Shown here: in pieces, positions 33,506 through 42,423 of the stretch
How the letters are laid out: each line of letters starts with the position of its first letter
Position numbering within the stretch: position 1 is the first letter of the stretch
Source: Acidobacteriota bacterium
Lineage (GTDB): Bacteria > Acidobacteriota > Terriglobia > Terriglobales > SCQP01
Direction: 5' to 3'
Assembly (NCBI GenBank): GCA_027459505.1
Contig: DAIDIE010000006.1
Span: 1 to 64,000 of the forward strand
DNA: 64,000 nucleotides
Position numbers and translations under genes: made by a program
Notes under the pieces: generated by a model
What the model was told of the DNA's origin: nothing
Databases searched by the model: none
The model's input: the letters and a program-made list of their open reading frames with translations, nothing else

Positions 33506-36172
33506 ATGCGCGTCCGTGCGGCTCTCCGGCTCGCTTTCGTCTGTTTAGCCCTGTTGGCGACGGTCGCCTCGGCCCAGCAACTTCGTGTGCTGGATGAAGG
33601 CCTGCCTCCGATTACACGGCATGCGTTCGGCAACCCGTTGGTGACGCACTATGCGCGTTCCCGGACCTATCATGTCGTGCACTATCGTCTGGGTCTGCAC
33701 TTTGACCAGGGCAAGGGTGAAGTGTTCGGCGATGAGGTCGTGACGGTAGAGCCCTTTCGCAATCACTTCCGCGAACTTGAGCTGGACAGCTCCGGTCTGG
33801 TGATTGATTCCGCTGCGCTGTGGACCGGAAGCGGCAGTCAAACGCCGCTGCGCTTTTCCCTCCACGACCCGCATCTGGACATTGATTTAGGCCGTGATTT
33901 CAGCGCCGGATCGAGCATCGCCGTCCACATCGTCTATCACGGCACGCCGGAGACGGGGCTGTTTTTCATAAATCCCGACAAGAACTATCCCAACGCTCCC
34001 GCTGAGATCTGGTCGCAGGGGGAAGAGGAGTATAACCACTACTGGTTTCCCTGTTATGACTATCCCAATGACAAGGCGACATCGGAGATGTTCATCACCG
34101 TGCCTTCCAACGAGGTGGCCATCTCCAACGGCGCGCTGGTAAGGGTGAGGCGCGCTCACGGCAGGTCGACATTTCATTGGGTGATGCGCGAGCCCATCAG
34201 CAGCTACCTGATTTCGGTGGTGGTGGGTCCTTTGGAAAAGGTGAGCGATCACTACAAGAAGCTTCCCGTGGACTACTACGTTCCGCCCGGCACCAGCCAG
34301 GGCCGGGCGCTGCGTTCTTTTCACCTCACGCCCGACATGATCGGATTTTTCGCCACAACGCTGCAGGTTTCCTATCCCTGGGCCAAGTACGACCAGTCCA
34401 TCGTCCACAACTTCACCGAGGGCGGGATGGAGAACGCCAGCGCCAGCACCGAAATGGAGTGGACGCTGCACAATGCGCAGGCCGATGCCGATTTTGCGAG
34501 CCGCAACCTGGTTTCGCACGAGCTGGCGCACCAGTGGTTTGGCGATCTGGTGACCACGCGCGACTGGGCCGATATCTGGCTCAACGAAGGGTTCGCCACC
34601 TTCATGGAAGCGCTCTACAACGAACACCACAAGGGCACCGACGCGTACCGGTTTGAGATGTGGCGGGACCAGCGTGAGGCGACTTTTGAAGACCGCAGCG
34701 ACTATCGGCGGCCAATTGTGGACGCGCATTACAACAGCAACAACGACATGTTCGACGAGACCACCTACCCGAAAGGGGCCGTGGTGCTGGACATGTTGCG
34801 CTCCATCCTGGGGGACAGGCTCTTTTTCCTTTCCTTGCACAACTACCTGGAGGCGCATCGCTACGGCAACGTGGATACCCACGACCTGGAGGAGGCCATC
34901 CGCGAAACCAGCGGACAGAACCTGGATTGGTTTTTTGATGAATGGGTTTACAAGGCCGGCTACCCGGAGTTCACCGTCAGCGATCATTACGACGCGGTCC
35001 AGAAGATGCTGGTTATCCAGATTCGCCAGACACAGCACGCCGGCAGTCTCACGCCGCTCTTCGACATGCCGGTGCAATTAGCCTTTTACGGGAGCGGGAA
35101 GGAGAGCAAACGCGTCCACATTCGCATTCATCGCCGCGAGCAGACGTTTTACATCGCGCTGGCTTTCCATCCTAATATTGTGGATTTCGATCCCAATGAT
35201 CGCGTTTACAAGCTGCTGACGTTCAAAAAATCCGTGCCGGAACTGATCGCGCAGGCGGAAGGGGATCCGGCGATGATGAGCCGCTTCTGGGCGGTGCGGC
35301 AGTTGGGACAAACGGGGGCGGCGACGGCGGCGGGGACGGCGGCGCTGATTCAGGTGCTGCGCACCGACCCGTTTTACGGCGTGCGGGCGCAGGCAGCATT
35401 GGCGCTGGGGAATGCCGCCAATTCCGCCGCTCAGGCGGCGCTGCTTGACGCCCTGCATGATGCGAGCAGCAAAGTGCGCGCAGCCGCCAACGAGGCGTTG
35501 GGCAAGTACAGGGGGAATCCAGCCGTGTCCCAGGCATTGGTGCAAGAACTCAATGAAGACCCCAGCTACCTCGCCCAGGGCGCGGCTGCCCGAGCGCTGG
35601 CCGCTTCCGGAAATCCCGCCGCCGTTCCCGTGCTGATCGCAAAAGAGCAGGGGCGAATGCGCCAGATGGTACCCAACCAGGTGATTACCGCTCTCGGGCT
35701 GACGCATGATCCCCGAGTATTGCCTGTTCTCTACCAGGCAGCGCTTCCCGGGGAACCGGAACGGGTGCGCATGGCGGCGCTACGCTCGCTGAGCATGTTT
35801 GGCGGCAAGATACCGCCCAAATCGCCCGAGTTGAACCGGGTGGTCTCCAGCGCCCTGGACGATTCGTTTGAGTTTGTGCAGGAGGATGGCATGGATCTGG
35901 CCGTCGCGCTGCAATTACACGCCTTTGAGCCAGAACTGGAGAAACTGGCGACCAGTATTCATGGGGAGAGCGAGCGCAGCCAGAACCGGGCGCGCCAGGC
36001 GCTGGCGGCCTTACGAGGGGCGGCCACCCAACCCGCGGCGGCAGCGATCCATTCAAATACCAGCATTCCCGCCAATAGCGGAACAGTCCAGCGGCTGCAG
36101 CAGCGTGTCCACGAACTGGAGCTCGAGGTCAAGCAGCTGCAACACGGGCAGCAGCCCCATGCAGCGCATTGA
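33506..36172 (+). CDS. M1-family aminopeptidase with HEAT-repeat C-terminus
   Basis: 888 residues, exported (signal peptide ~1-24, ending SAQQ). Zinc site HELAH (338-342) with E361 in LNEGFA, and the substrate-recognition GGMEN (~305) variant of GAMEN. After ~575 the protein becomes Ala/Leu-rich HEAT/ARM-like repeats (e.g. VLRTDPFYGVRAQAALALGN). The last ~35 residues (RLQQRVHELELEVKQLQH) form a coiled coil, an unusual end for the family that suggests oligomerisation. Probably removes N-terminal residues from peptides in the periplasm. Confidence 0.9.
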   Translation: MRVRAALRLAFVCLALLATVASAQQLRVLDEGLPPITRHAFGNPLVTHYARSRTYHVVHYRLGLHFDQGKGEVFGDEVVTVEPFRNHFRELELDSSGLVIDSAALWTGSGSQTPLRFSLHDPHLDIDLGRDFSAGSSIAVHIVYHGTPETGLFFINPDKNYPNAPAEIWSQGEEEYNHYWFPCYDYPNDKATSEMFITVPSNEVAISNGALVRVRRAHGRSTFHWVMREPISSYLISVVVGPLEKVSDHYKKLPVDYYVPPGTSQGRALRSFHLTPDMIGFFATTLQVSYPWAKYDQSIVHNFTEGGMENASASTEMEWTLHNAQADADFASRNLVSHELAHQWFGDLVTTRDWADIWLNEGFATFMEALYNEHHKGTDAYRFEMWRDQREATFEDRSDYRRPIVDAHYNSNNDMFDETTYPKGAVVLDMLRSILGDRLFFLSLHNYLEAHRYGNVDTHDLEEAIRETSGQNLDWFFDEWVYKAGYPEFTVSDHYDAVQKMLVIQIRQTQHAGSLTPLFDMPVQLAFYGSGKESKRVHIRIHRREQTFYIALAFHPNIVDFDPNDRVYKLLTFKKSVPELIAQAEGDPAMMSRFWAVRQLGQTGAATAAGTAALIQVLRTDPFYGVRAQAALALGNAANSAAQAALLDALHDASSKVRAAANEALGKYRGNPAVSQALVQELNEDPSYLAQGAAARALAASGNPAAVPVLIAKEQGRMRQMVPNQVITALGLTHDPRVLPVLYQAALPGEPERVRMAALRSLSMFGGKIPPKSPELNRVVSSALDDSFEFVQEDGMDLAVALQLHAFEPELEKLATSIHGESERSQNRARQALAALRGAATQPAAAAIHSNTSIPANSGTVQRLQQRVHELELEVKQLQHGQQPHAAH

Positions 36173-36203
36173 TTTCCCCAGGGGGTCCAACGGATTTCGG
36201 CCG

Positions 36204-36620
36204 CTAGCGCAGTCCGGACCAGGTTTCGCAGGCGATGATCGAATTACCGGGGTTGGCGGGGTCGTACTTCACGTCCGCCGGCGAGCCGGGGATGATGGCG
36301 CAGGGGTTCAGCCTGGCGGCAAACGGCAGCATGTCCTGCGAGGCCTCGTATTGCACGCCGCGCACTTCGTATTGATAGACAACGACGTGTAGAGCGGGAG
36401 CGCTGCTCTCGGGCGCGAAGACATCGACGATTTCGCCAGCCGCCAGCCTTCCCACGCCGTTGACCTGCAGCCGCCGCAGCCGTTCGATCTCCTGGGGATC
36501 CTTGGGGCGGCGCAGGATGCGGACGGTCATCAGCGTGGCGCCCAAGGTAATGCAACCGCCCAACGCCCAGGGCAAATAAGGGCTATAGCGGGTTTGGGGA
36601 AGCTGAATCGGCCAACTCAA
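36204..36620 (-). CDS. Small membrane protein, DUF3592-like
   Basis: 138 residues with one transmembrane segment at ~17-38 (YLPWALGGCITLGATLMTV). A soluble C-terminal domain follows, containing VVYQYEVRGVQYEASQDM and ending in a PADVKYDPANPGNSII block, which resembles DUF3592 proteins. Function unknown. Confidence 0.65.
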   Translation of the reverse strand: MSWPIQLPQTRYSPYLPWALGGCITLGATLMTVRILRRPKDPQEIERLRRLQVNGVGRLAAGEIVDVFAPESSAPALHVVVYQYEVRGVQYEASQDMLPFAARLNPCAIIPGSPADVKYDPANPGNSIIACETWSGLR

Positions 36621-36800
36621 GCCATGGACCTCGTTGCAGTCACGTTTTCTATAATCCTAACCTGTCCGCAACGGTTATGCGGTGTGTGAACCATATCGGA
36701 ATAACGGGCGTTTGGCTTCAGCGGGCGCCAGCCTCCCGCCGTAAACTTCGGACGGAAGCGCCTCCGCGCTGCCTTTGTGCGTGTAAAGAGGGCTGGGGAG

Positions 36801-37613
36801 TCAGGCCACTGGGTTTTCCAGTGTGCCAATGCCACTGATCGTGACCGAGACACGATCGCCGTGCTGCAGCCGACCCACCCCGGCGGGTGTGCCGGTCAGC
36901 ACCACGTCACCCGGCTCCAGCGTCATGCAAGCCGAAATGGCGCGCAGCAGCACATCTACTGGAAAAATCATGTCATCGGTATTGCCCTGCTGGCGGAGTT
37001 CATCGTTGACGCGTGTCTCCAGCCGGAGACCGCGCCAAGGCTGCCGGTTACCGGGTTCGGGAGGCACGATCCAGGGGCCCAGCGGACAAAAGGTATCGAA
37101 GCCTTTGGCGCGCGACCACTGCCCGTCACTCTTTTGCAGATCGCGAGCGGTGACGTCGTTGGCGCAGGTAAAGCCGAAAATGTAGGGGAGCACATCTTCG
37201 CTGGCGCCAAGCCGGCGGCAACGGCGTCCGATGACCACCGCCAATTCCCCTTCGTAATCGACCTGTTGCGATTCCGGTGGCAGTTCGATCGGACGGTTAT
37301 GGGCCAGCAGGGAGGAACTCGGCTTTAAAAACAGCAACGGCTGCTTCGGGACTTCATTGCCGAGTTCATGGGCGTGTTCTCGATAGTTCCGCCCGACGCA
37401 GATGATCTTACTTGGAGTGCAGGGGGGGAGCAGGCAGGTATCGCACAACGTCAGCCGCTCCTGCGTATCGTGATGGATAGGGTCAAAGGGCGAGCCGGAG
37501 CGAATGATGATGAGCCCGTTCTCGGCCCGCCCCCACACGGGCACGCCATCCTGATCACAACGCACCCATTGCGGGTGAACCGTGGAGGTGGTGGAGTTTT
37601 GCTGATCGATCAT
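36801..37613 (-). CDS. Fumarylacetoacetate hydrolase-family protein
   Basis: 270 residues. FAH-fold metal site in DYEGELAVVIGRR, then FGFTCANDVTARDLQ, with the catalytic cleft motifs IICVGRNYREHAHEL and VVLTGTPAGVG. Family members hydrolyse or isomerise beta-keto acids in aromatic catabolism; the substrate here is undefined. Start at 37613; the frame is open a further 77 codons through a Family A repeat (encoding GGFTFSLENVPATQRKAMPA), which is not part of the gene. Confidence 0.85.
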   Translation of the reverse strand: MIDQQNSTTSTVHPQWVRCDQDGVPVWGRAENGLIIIRSGSPFDPIHHDTQERLTLCDTCLLPPCTPSKIICVGRNYREHAHELGNEVPKQPLLFLKPSSSLLAHNRPIELPPESQQVDYEGELAVVIGRRCRRLGASEDVLPYIFGFTCANDVTARDLQKSDGQWSRAKGFDTFCPLGPWIVPPEPGNRQPWRGLRLETRVNDELRQQGNTDDMIFPVDVLLRAISACMTLEPGDVVLTGTPAGVGRLQHGDRVSVTISGIGTLENPVA

Positions 37614-37647
37614 GGTGCGAAATCCTCCGCAGTCAAAGGTGACGAGA

Positions 37648-37837
37648 GGAGGCACGGCCTCGTCTCCTGAGCCGCACGCTGGCATTGCTTTCCGTTGGGT
37701 CGCTGGCACGTTCTCCAGTGAGAACGTGAAGCCGCCGATGCCGGGCTCCTCGCCCCCGCGAGGGAGCCGCCCTTCGGAATTTCGCGGCCCTCCACCTGCG
37801 ATCTCCTCCCGCCGGGAGGACTCGGTGGCTCGCTCCT
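37648..37837 (+). repeat. Family A dispersed repeat, copy 9 (short complete form)
   Basis: Nearly identical to copy 7 (27098-27289) across both ends and the GGAATTTCGCGGCCCTCCAC block. Directly upstream of the FAH gene start. Confidence 0.9.
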
Positions 37838-37918
37838 GCGGCACGGCCGCTTTTATTCCACCCGCTTCGGGGTCCGGCCGAAGCTGAAGGATAGTGGCCG
37901 CGCTTTACTAGTCGCCAG

Positions 37919-38010
37919 CGGTGCGGGACCTAACGGCAACCCCGGACCTTGGCTATCACTTCGGCCTGCGATCTCGAACTCGAAAGCAGTTCGACTCGGC
38001 CCTGGCTCGT
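37919..38010. repeat. Family B dispersed repeat, copy 3
   Basis: GGTGCGGGACCTAACGGCAA to GAAAGCAGTTCGACTCGGCC. About 80 bp downstream of a Family A copy, as at 1624-2003, though in the reverse order. Confidence 0.8.
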
Positions 38011-38070
38011 CTTGAGCCCCTTTTCAAGTTTGCACCCGATCCGGATCTGGCCGGGCCGGAAGGAACGTTT

Positions 38071-39093
38071 TTACTTGGGCGCCGGGGTGCTCCCTACCGG
38101 TTTGCCCACGATAATGCGCGAACTTACGCTGTAGCGCTTGTAGTTCTCGAAGTGCAAGACCATTTTTACCTTGTCCGGATCGAGGTAGGAGTTGGTGGAT
38201 GTAAAGACCGGAAACCAGTACAGGCCGTCGATGCGTTGCCGGTAGGTCGTAAAGGGCAGGAATGTGTTTTGCGGGTGCCCGTGCTTGTCATATTCGTTGG
38301 GAACCGCGCGGCCTGAACTCTTGACAATCTGCAGGTCGTGATCGTCGACCCAGATGGTCCCTTCAAAGTAGCGGTGCCCTTTGACGATTTGTTTAGGGCC
38401 GACACTGAACTCGTAGGCGGTCAGCTTGTCGAGCGGCACGTGGCCAATGTAGCGGATGTTGTATTGCGAAAGATCGTGCAGCGCAATGGTGTACATATCC
38501 ATGTTGAAGAAATCGTCGATGTCTTCCTGTGTCACCTCGATATCCTGCAGTGTGGGCTGCGGACAGTAGGTACAGACGATCTCGCGCTGCCCCTGATTAC
38601 TGAAAACAATGTCGTCAACCTGCTGGTAGGAGCCGCGCGGGTTGCCGTATTCGTCGGTGGTTTCGACGTCGATACTTTCTTTGTAGGTATAGTTGTGCTT
38701 CAGCAGGTTGCGCAACTGCTGCTCGTGTTCAGCGACGGACTGGATGATCTGCTGGATCCGCGCGGGGCTTGGATTGGAGAGCGCCACCGCCGGGCTTGCG
38801 GCGGCGCCAGGATTGGCCAGCCGGGGGGGCTGCGCGGAAGTATTGACCGGAGAAGCGCTGCCGTTGCCGGAACCACCGCCGGGGTCGCCAGCGCCAGGGT
38901 TGTTCGCCGGTGGAGGCTGGTTGCTGGGGGGAGAGAGAACAATGCCGGTATCGGGCACAGCCTGCACGGGCGCCGCTGGAGCGGCGGGGCTGGGATTGGG
39001 GCTGCTCGTGCCGGGCAACATCTGCGCGCCCGCCACCCCCAGCAGCAGAACCGGAACAGTAAACACTACGTGGACGAGGCTTCGGAAAGTCAT
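38071..39093 (-). CDS. Secreted protein with Pro/Ala-rich linker, unknown function
   Basis: 340 residues with a signal peptide (VVFTVPVLLLGVAGAQ). Residues ~25-100 are Pro/Ala/Gly-rich and probably disordered. The C-terminal ~240 (NLLKHNYTYKESIDVETTDE..., FFNMDMYTIALHDLSQYNI, HRYFEGTIWVDDHDLQIVKS) has the look of a LolA-like beta-sandwich. Not firmly recognised. Divergent from the DUF4097-like gene. Start at 39093 chosen because the signal peptide begins there. Confidence 0.65.
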   Translation of the reverse strand: MTFRSLVHVVFTVPVLLLGVAGAQMLPGTSSPNPSPAAPAAPVQAVPDTGIVLSPPSNQPPPANNPGAGDPGGGSGNGSASPVNTSAQPPRLANPGAAASPAVALSNPSPARIQQIIQSVAEHEQQLRNLLKHNYTYKESIDVETTDEYGNPRGSYQQVDDIVFSNQGQREIVCTYCPQPTLQDIEVTQEDIDDFFNMDMYTIALHDLSQYNIRYIGHVPLDKLTAYEFSVGPKQIVKGHRYFEGTIWVDDHDLQIVKSSGRAVPNEYDKHGHPQNTFLPFTTYRQRIDGLYWFPVFTSTNSYLDPDKVKMVLHFENYKRYSVSSRIIVGKPVGSTPAPK

Positions 39094-39187
39094 GGAACGC
39101 TCCACCAGCAAATCTATTCTAATTAGAGCAGGGCCAGCGCATTTCGGGTACAAACAGAGTGTGCGCGGCCATTCTCCAGGAGCACCC

Positions 39188-40096
39188 ATGCGCCGTCTAT
39201 TTGCCGCTTTTGTCCTGATTCCTCTTGCTTTTTGCGCCGCCGCGCAGGCGCGGGTCACCTACATCCGCCCGGTGGTCAAAGATGTGCCTCTCGCCGGGAT
39301 TGAAAACGTGGTGGTGCAAAATCTGGTGGGCCCCATTACGATCCGCACGGTGAGCTCCAGTGCTGCCCCAACCGCGCACCTGGAACTGCTGGTGCACTCC
39401 GGCGCCCTGGATCGCGGGTTCGCGCGCACCCTCGCCCAGCAGTTGACCTTTTCGGTGCAGCCGGAAGGCAACCAACTGCGCATTACGGCCAATTATCCGG
39501 TCAGCCACTTCACCGATTACGCCTATCCCAAGGTGAAGGATTTTTTGCATTTTTTTCACGGGACCGAAAAGAACGACTACCAGGGACACCACGTTTACGT
39601 GCATTCGCTGCGCGATAAACATGCCGTGGAGCTTTGGGCGGAAATCCGTCTTTCGCTGCCCTCCGGGTACAACGTTTACCTGCAGAACAACTACGGGGAC
39701 GTCACCATTGACAGCAGCGGCGCGGCGCCGGGCGGCGCCAATAGCGGATTGGTGCACGCCTTCACCGATTACGGTGATTTCCACGTGATCGCCCCCGCCT
39801 GGACCAACATGACCCTGATAACCAACTGGGGCAGCATACGCTTTCCCGACGGGCTGGGAAATCTGAAAGACGTTTCGCTGACCACCAGCTATGGGAGCTG
39901 CTGGCTGTATCTGCTGCCCGGCACCGCGGCTAAAATCTACGCCCACCGCGACCTTGGCTTTTTAAAAAACAAGTTCAACGACGCCAAGTTCAGCAAAGAG
40001 AAGGATGAGCACGTGATGACGCTGGGCGATGGCAATGGGCCGGTCATCCACATCAACATGGATTTAGGCAACCTGCACCTGCAGAAGGCAGCCTGA
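39188..40096 (+). CDS. Secreted beta-rich protein (DUF4097-like)
   Basis: 302 residues, signal peptide (AAFVLIPLAFCAAAQA). The body is a repetitive beta structure: ENVVVQNLVGPITIRTVSS, NVYLQNNYGDVTIDSSG, LITNWGSIRFPDGLGNLK, LTTSYGSCWLYLL, as in DUF4097 adhesin-like domains. Role unknown. It overlaps the frame of a longer ORF whose first part is a shadow; start at 39188 has a signal peptide directly after it. Confidence 0.7.
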   Translation: MRRLFAAFVLIPLAFCAAAQARVTYIRPVVKDVPLAGIENVVVQNLVGPITIRTVSSSAAPTAHLELLVHSGALDRGFARTLAQQLTFSVQPEGNQLRITANYPVSHFTDYAYPKVKDFLHFFHGTEKNDYQGHHVYVHSLRDKHAVELWAEIRLSLPSGYNVYLQNNYGDVTIDSSGAAPGGANSGLVHAFTDYGDFHVIAPAWTNMTLITNWGSIRFPDGLGNLKDVSLTTSYGSCWLYLLPGTAAKIYAHRDLGFLKNKFNDAKFSKEKDEHVMTLGDGNGPVIHINMDLGNLHLQKAA

Positions 40097-40098
40097 CT

Positions 40099-40683
40099 TC
40101 AGGAATCAATTCGACTCGGCTCGTTTAGGGCACCAGGGTAGCTGATCCGCTCGCCCTCCACCCTGGCGAAGGGGGTCAGGCGAGCTGGACGGGCGCTCCC
40201 GGCCAGGTCGCTTTCTTTTGCGCTGACAAACAGATGCCAGACCGTCCAGTGACGTGCCAGAAGGGCATCAGCCACGAGGGAACGATGACAACGCCAGGGG
40301 ACCGCCTCCGCGCACATGATGGCGGCGCGGCGCTGCTGCGCGGCGGCCATGAGTTTTTGCAGGCCAGCCTGAAATTCCTCCGTCTCCATGAAGTCGGCGT
40401 AGCCGCGAAAGGAACTATTCTTCCAGCCCGTATTGTGGGAATCGGGGCGTGGGCGGCGCAGGCCGCCCAGCTCTTTCAGATAGAGATGTTCGATACCCAG
40501 TTTAGCGAGCGCAGCGGGCAGCGTTTCCAGGTTGTACTGCGGGTTGGTACGCGAACGGGGAACGGTGCGGATATCGACCAGCAGACCAATGCGATGCGTT
40601 TTTAAAACCGCGGTAAAGCGCGGCAATGGCAGCGTGGAATGGCCAATGGTCCAAAGCTCCCGCTGGGGCATGGGTTGCCGCAT
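40099..40683 (-). CDS. DUF488 family protein
   Basis: 194 residues. TIGHSTLPLPRFTAVL, VDIRTVPRSRTNPQYN, LYLKELGG, and the closing CAEAVPWRCHRSLVADAL mark DUF488. The Cys/His set could bind metal. Function unknown. A longer frame runs upstream through the E2 gene in the antisense direction, and is not coding. Confidence 0.85.
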   Translation of the reverse strand: MRQPMPQRELWTIGHSTLPLPRFTAVLKTHRIGLLVDIRTVPRSRTNPQYNLETLPAALAKLGIEHLYLKELGGLRRPRPDSHNTGWKNSSFRGYADFMETEEFQAGLQKLMAAAQQRRAAIMCAEAVPWRCHRSLVADALLARHWTVWHLFVSAKESDLAGSARPARLTPFARVEGERISYPGALNEPSRIDS

Positions 40684-41016
40684 GGTTACCCTCAGTGTAG
40701 GCCGCTTCCGGCCGGAGGCGCGGTGGTTCACTCCTAAGGCGCACTGCAAAGCGTCGCGCTCCCCGTGCCACTGGCCGAGCAAGCCCGTTTCGTGGGACCA
40801 TAGTAGCTTCGAGGGTTGGCCGGCAACGAGCAAGCTTCTCCGGGCTGAGTTGCGCGCTTGCCGCCTGATCGAAGCAGCTCGATATCCGGACGCATCCGCC
40901 GCAGCCCCGCTCGCGCCAGGGAATCTGACTACTCCTGGGAAAAGGTGAACTCCCGTCGCGAAGCGGGCCACGTGCGCTTGATGATCCGGTTGCAAACGCC
41001 GTAAACGAGGAAGCTC

Positions 41017-42345
41017 ATGGCCATTGATGTCGTCATGCCCCAGATGGGCGAGTCTATTTTTGAAGGCACGGTCAGCCGTTGGCTGAAGAAGCCGGGTGAC
41101 AAGGTGCAGAGGGACGAGCCCCTGGTGGAGATCTCCACCGACAAGGTGGACGCGGAAGTACCCGCCCCCGCCGCCGGCGTTTTGAAAGAGATCAAGGTGC
41201 AGGCAGGGCAGACGGTGCAGGTCAACACCGTCCTGGCCACGCTGGATGCGGAAGGCGCCAGTGCCGCCGCGCCCGCTCCGCAAGCGGCGCAGCCGCAGGT
41301 CTCGGCCGCGGCGCCCGCGGAGACGGTGACCGCACCCGCCGCCGTCAGCAATGCCCCAAGTGCTCAAGCGCCGCGGGCGCAGAGCGCTCCCGCGCCAGCG
41401 GCACCGGCACCGGCGGCCACAGTGGCTGAGCCGGCGGCCAGCGGCGGCGCCACCGTGCGCTCCTCGCCGTTGGTGCGGCGTCTGGCCAAAGAAAACAACG
41501 TCGATCTCGCGCAGATCCCCGGCAGCGGAAGCAGTGGCCGCGTCTCCAAACGTGACCTGCTGCAGTTTGTGGAATCGCGGGGGCCAGGGGCGCCGGGCGC
41601 CAGCGCGGCCCCGCCGGCCGCTCCCGCAGCGCCCGCCGGACCCAGCTTTACCGGCCCGGTAGAAATTGTCCCCATGACGCTCATGCGCAAGCGCATTGCC
41701 GAGCACATGGTGGCCAGCAAGCGTACCTCGCCGCACGTCTATAGCGTTTTCCAGGTGGACGTCACCCGCATCAACTCGGTTCGCGAAAAGAACAAACGCG
41801 AATTCGAGGCCACCACGGGTGCGCGCCTGACCTTTATGCCGTTCTTCGCGCAGGCGACCGTCGAGGCGCTGAAGAAATTCCCCATCGTCAACTCTTCCGT
41901 GCAGGAAGACTCGATTGTGTACAAACGGGATGTGAACCTGGGCATCGCGGTGGCGCTGGACTGGGGCTTGATCGTTCCCGTTATCAAGCACGCCGATGAG
42001 AAGAACTTTTTGGGACTGCAGCGCGCCGTCAACGATCTGGCGGAGCGGGCGCGGGCCAAGAAGCTGTCGCCCGACGACATTCAGGACGGCACCTTCACGA
42101 TCAGCAATTACGGCATCTACGGTGGTCTGATTGGCATGCCGGTGATCAACCAGCCCCAGGTTGCCATCCTGGGAATCGGCGGGATTCACAAGACGCCGGT
42201 TGTGGTGAACGACGCCATCGCCATTCGTTCGCTGGTGCACTTGACGCTCAGTTTCGATCACCGCGTCATCGATGGATCCACCGCCGACCAATTTCTGGCC
42301 TTCATGAAAGAGCGGCTGGAAGGCTGGGATTCGCCGGTCCTCTAA
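41017..42345 (+). CDS. Dihydrolipoamide acyltransferase (E2) of a 2-oxoacid dehydrogenase complex
   Basis: 442 residues. N-terminal lipoyl domain with the modified lysine K43 (STDKVDAE), a long Ala/Pro linker (~80-145), the E1/E3-binding domain (SSPLVRRLAKENNVDLAQIP), and the catalytic domain with SFDHRVIDG near the end. Transfers the acyl group from lipoate to CoA. Whether pyruvate, 2-oxoglutarate or branched-chain cannot be told: no E1 or E3 gene is adjacent. Confidence 0.92.
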   Translation: MAIDVVMPQMGESIFEGTVSRWLKKPGDKVQRDEPLVEISTDKVDAEVPAPAAGVLKEIKVQAGQTVQVNTVLATLDAEGASAAAPAPQAAQPQVSAAAPAETVTAPAAVSNAPSAQAPRAQSAPAPAAPAPAATVAEPAASGGATVRSSPLVRRLAKENNVDLAQIPGSGSSGRVSKRDLLQFVESRGPGAPGASAAPPAAPAAPAGPSFTGPVEIVPMTLMRKRIAEHMVASKRTSPHVYSVFQVDVTRINSVREKNKREFEATTGARLTFMPFFAQATVEALKKFPIVNSSVQEDSIVYKRDVNLGIAVALDWGLIVPVIKHADEKNFLGLQRAVNDLAERARAKKLSPDDIQDGTFTISNYGIYGGLIGMPVINQPQVAILGIGGIHKTPVVVNDAIAIRSLVHLTLSFDHRVIDGSTADQFLAFMKERLEGWDSPVL

Positions 42346-42370
42346 TCGCTCTGCAGCACGTTTCGAGGAC

Positions 42371-42396
42371 AGGGGGCTCGCCGGGAGCCCCCTTTT
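42371..42396 (+). terminator. Intrinsic terminator after E2
   Basis: GGGGGCTCGCCGGGAGCCCC followed by CCTTTT: a compact stem with T run, 26 bp after the E2 stop. Confidence 0.8.
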
Positions 42397-42423
42397 CACT
42401 GTCTGAAAGAAAATAGGGCAGAC

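Noticed and set aside
40684-42399. Long minus-strand open frame continuing upstream of DUF488
   Set aside because: Antisense to the E2 gene, whose domains are unambiguous; only the last 194 codons match DUF488.
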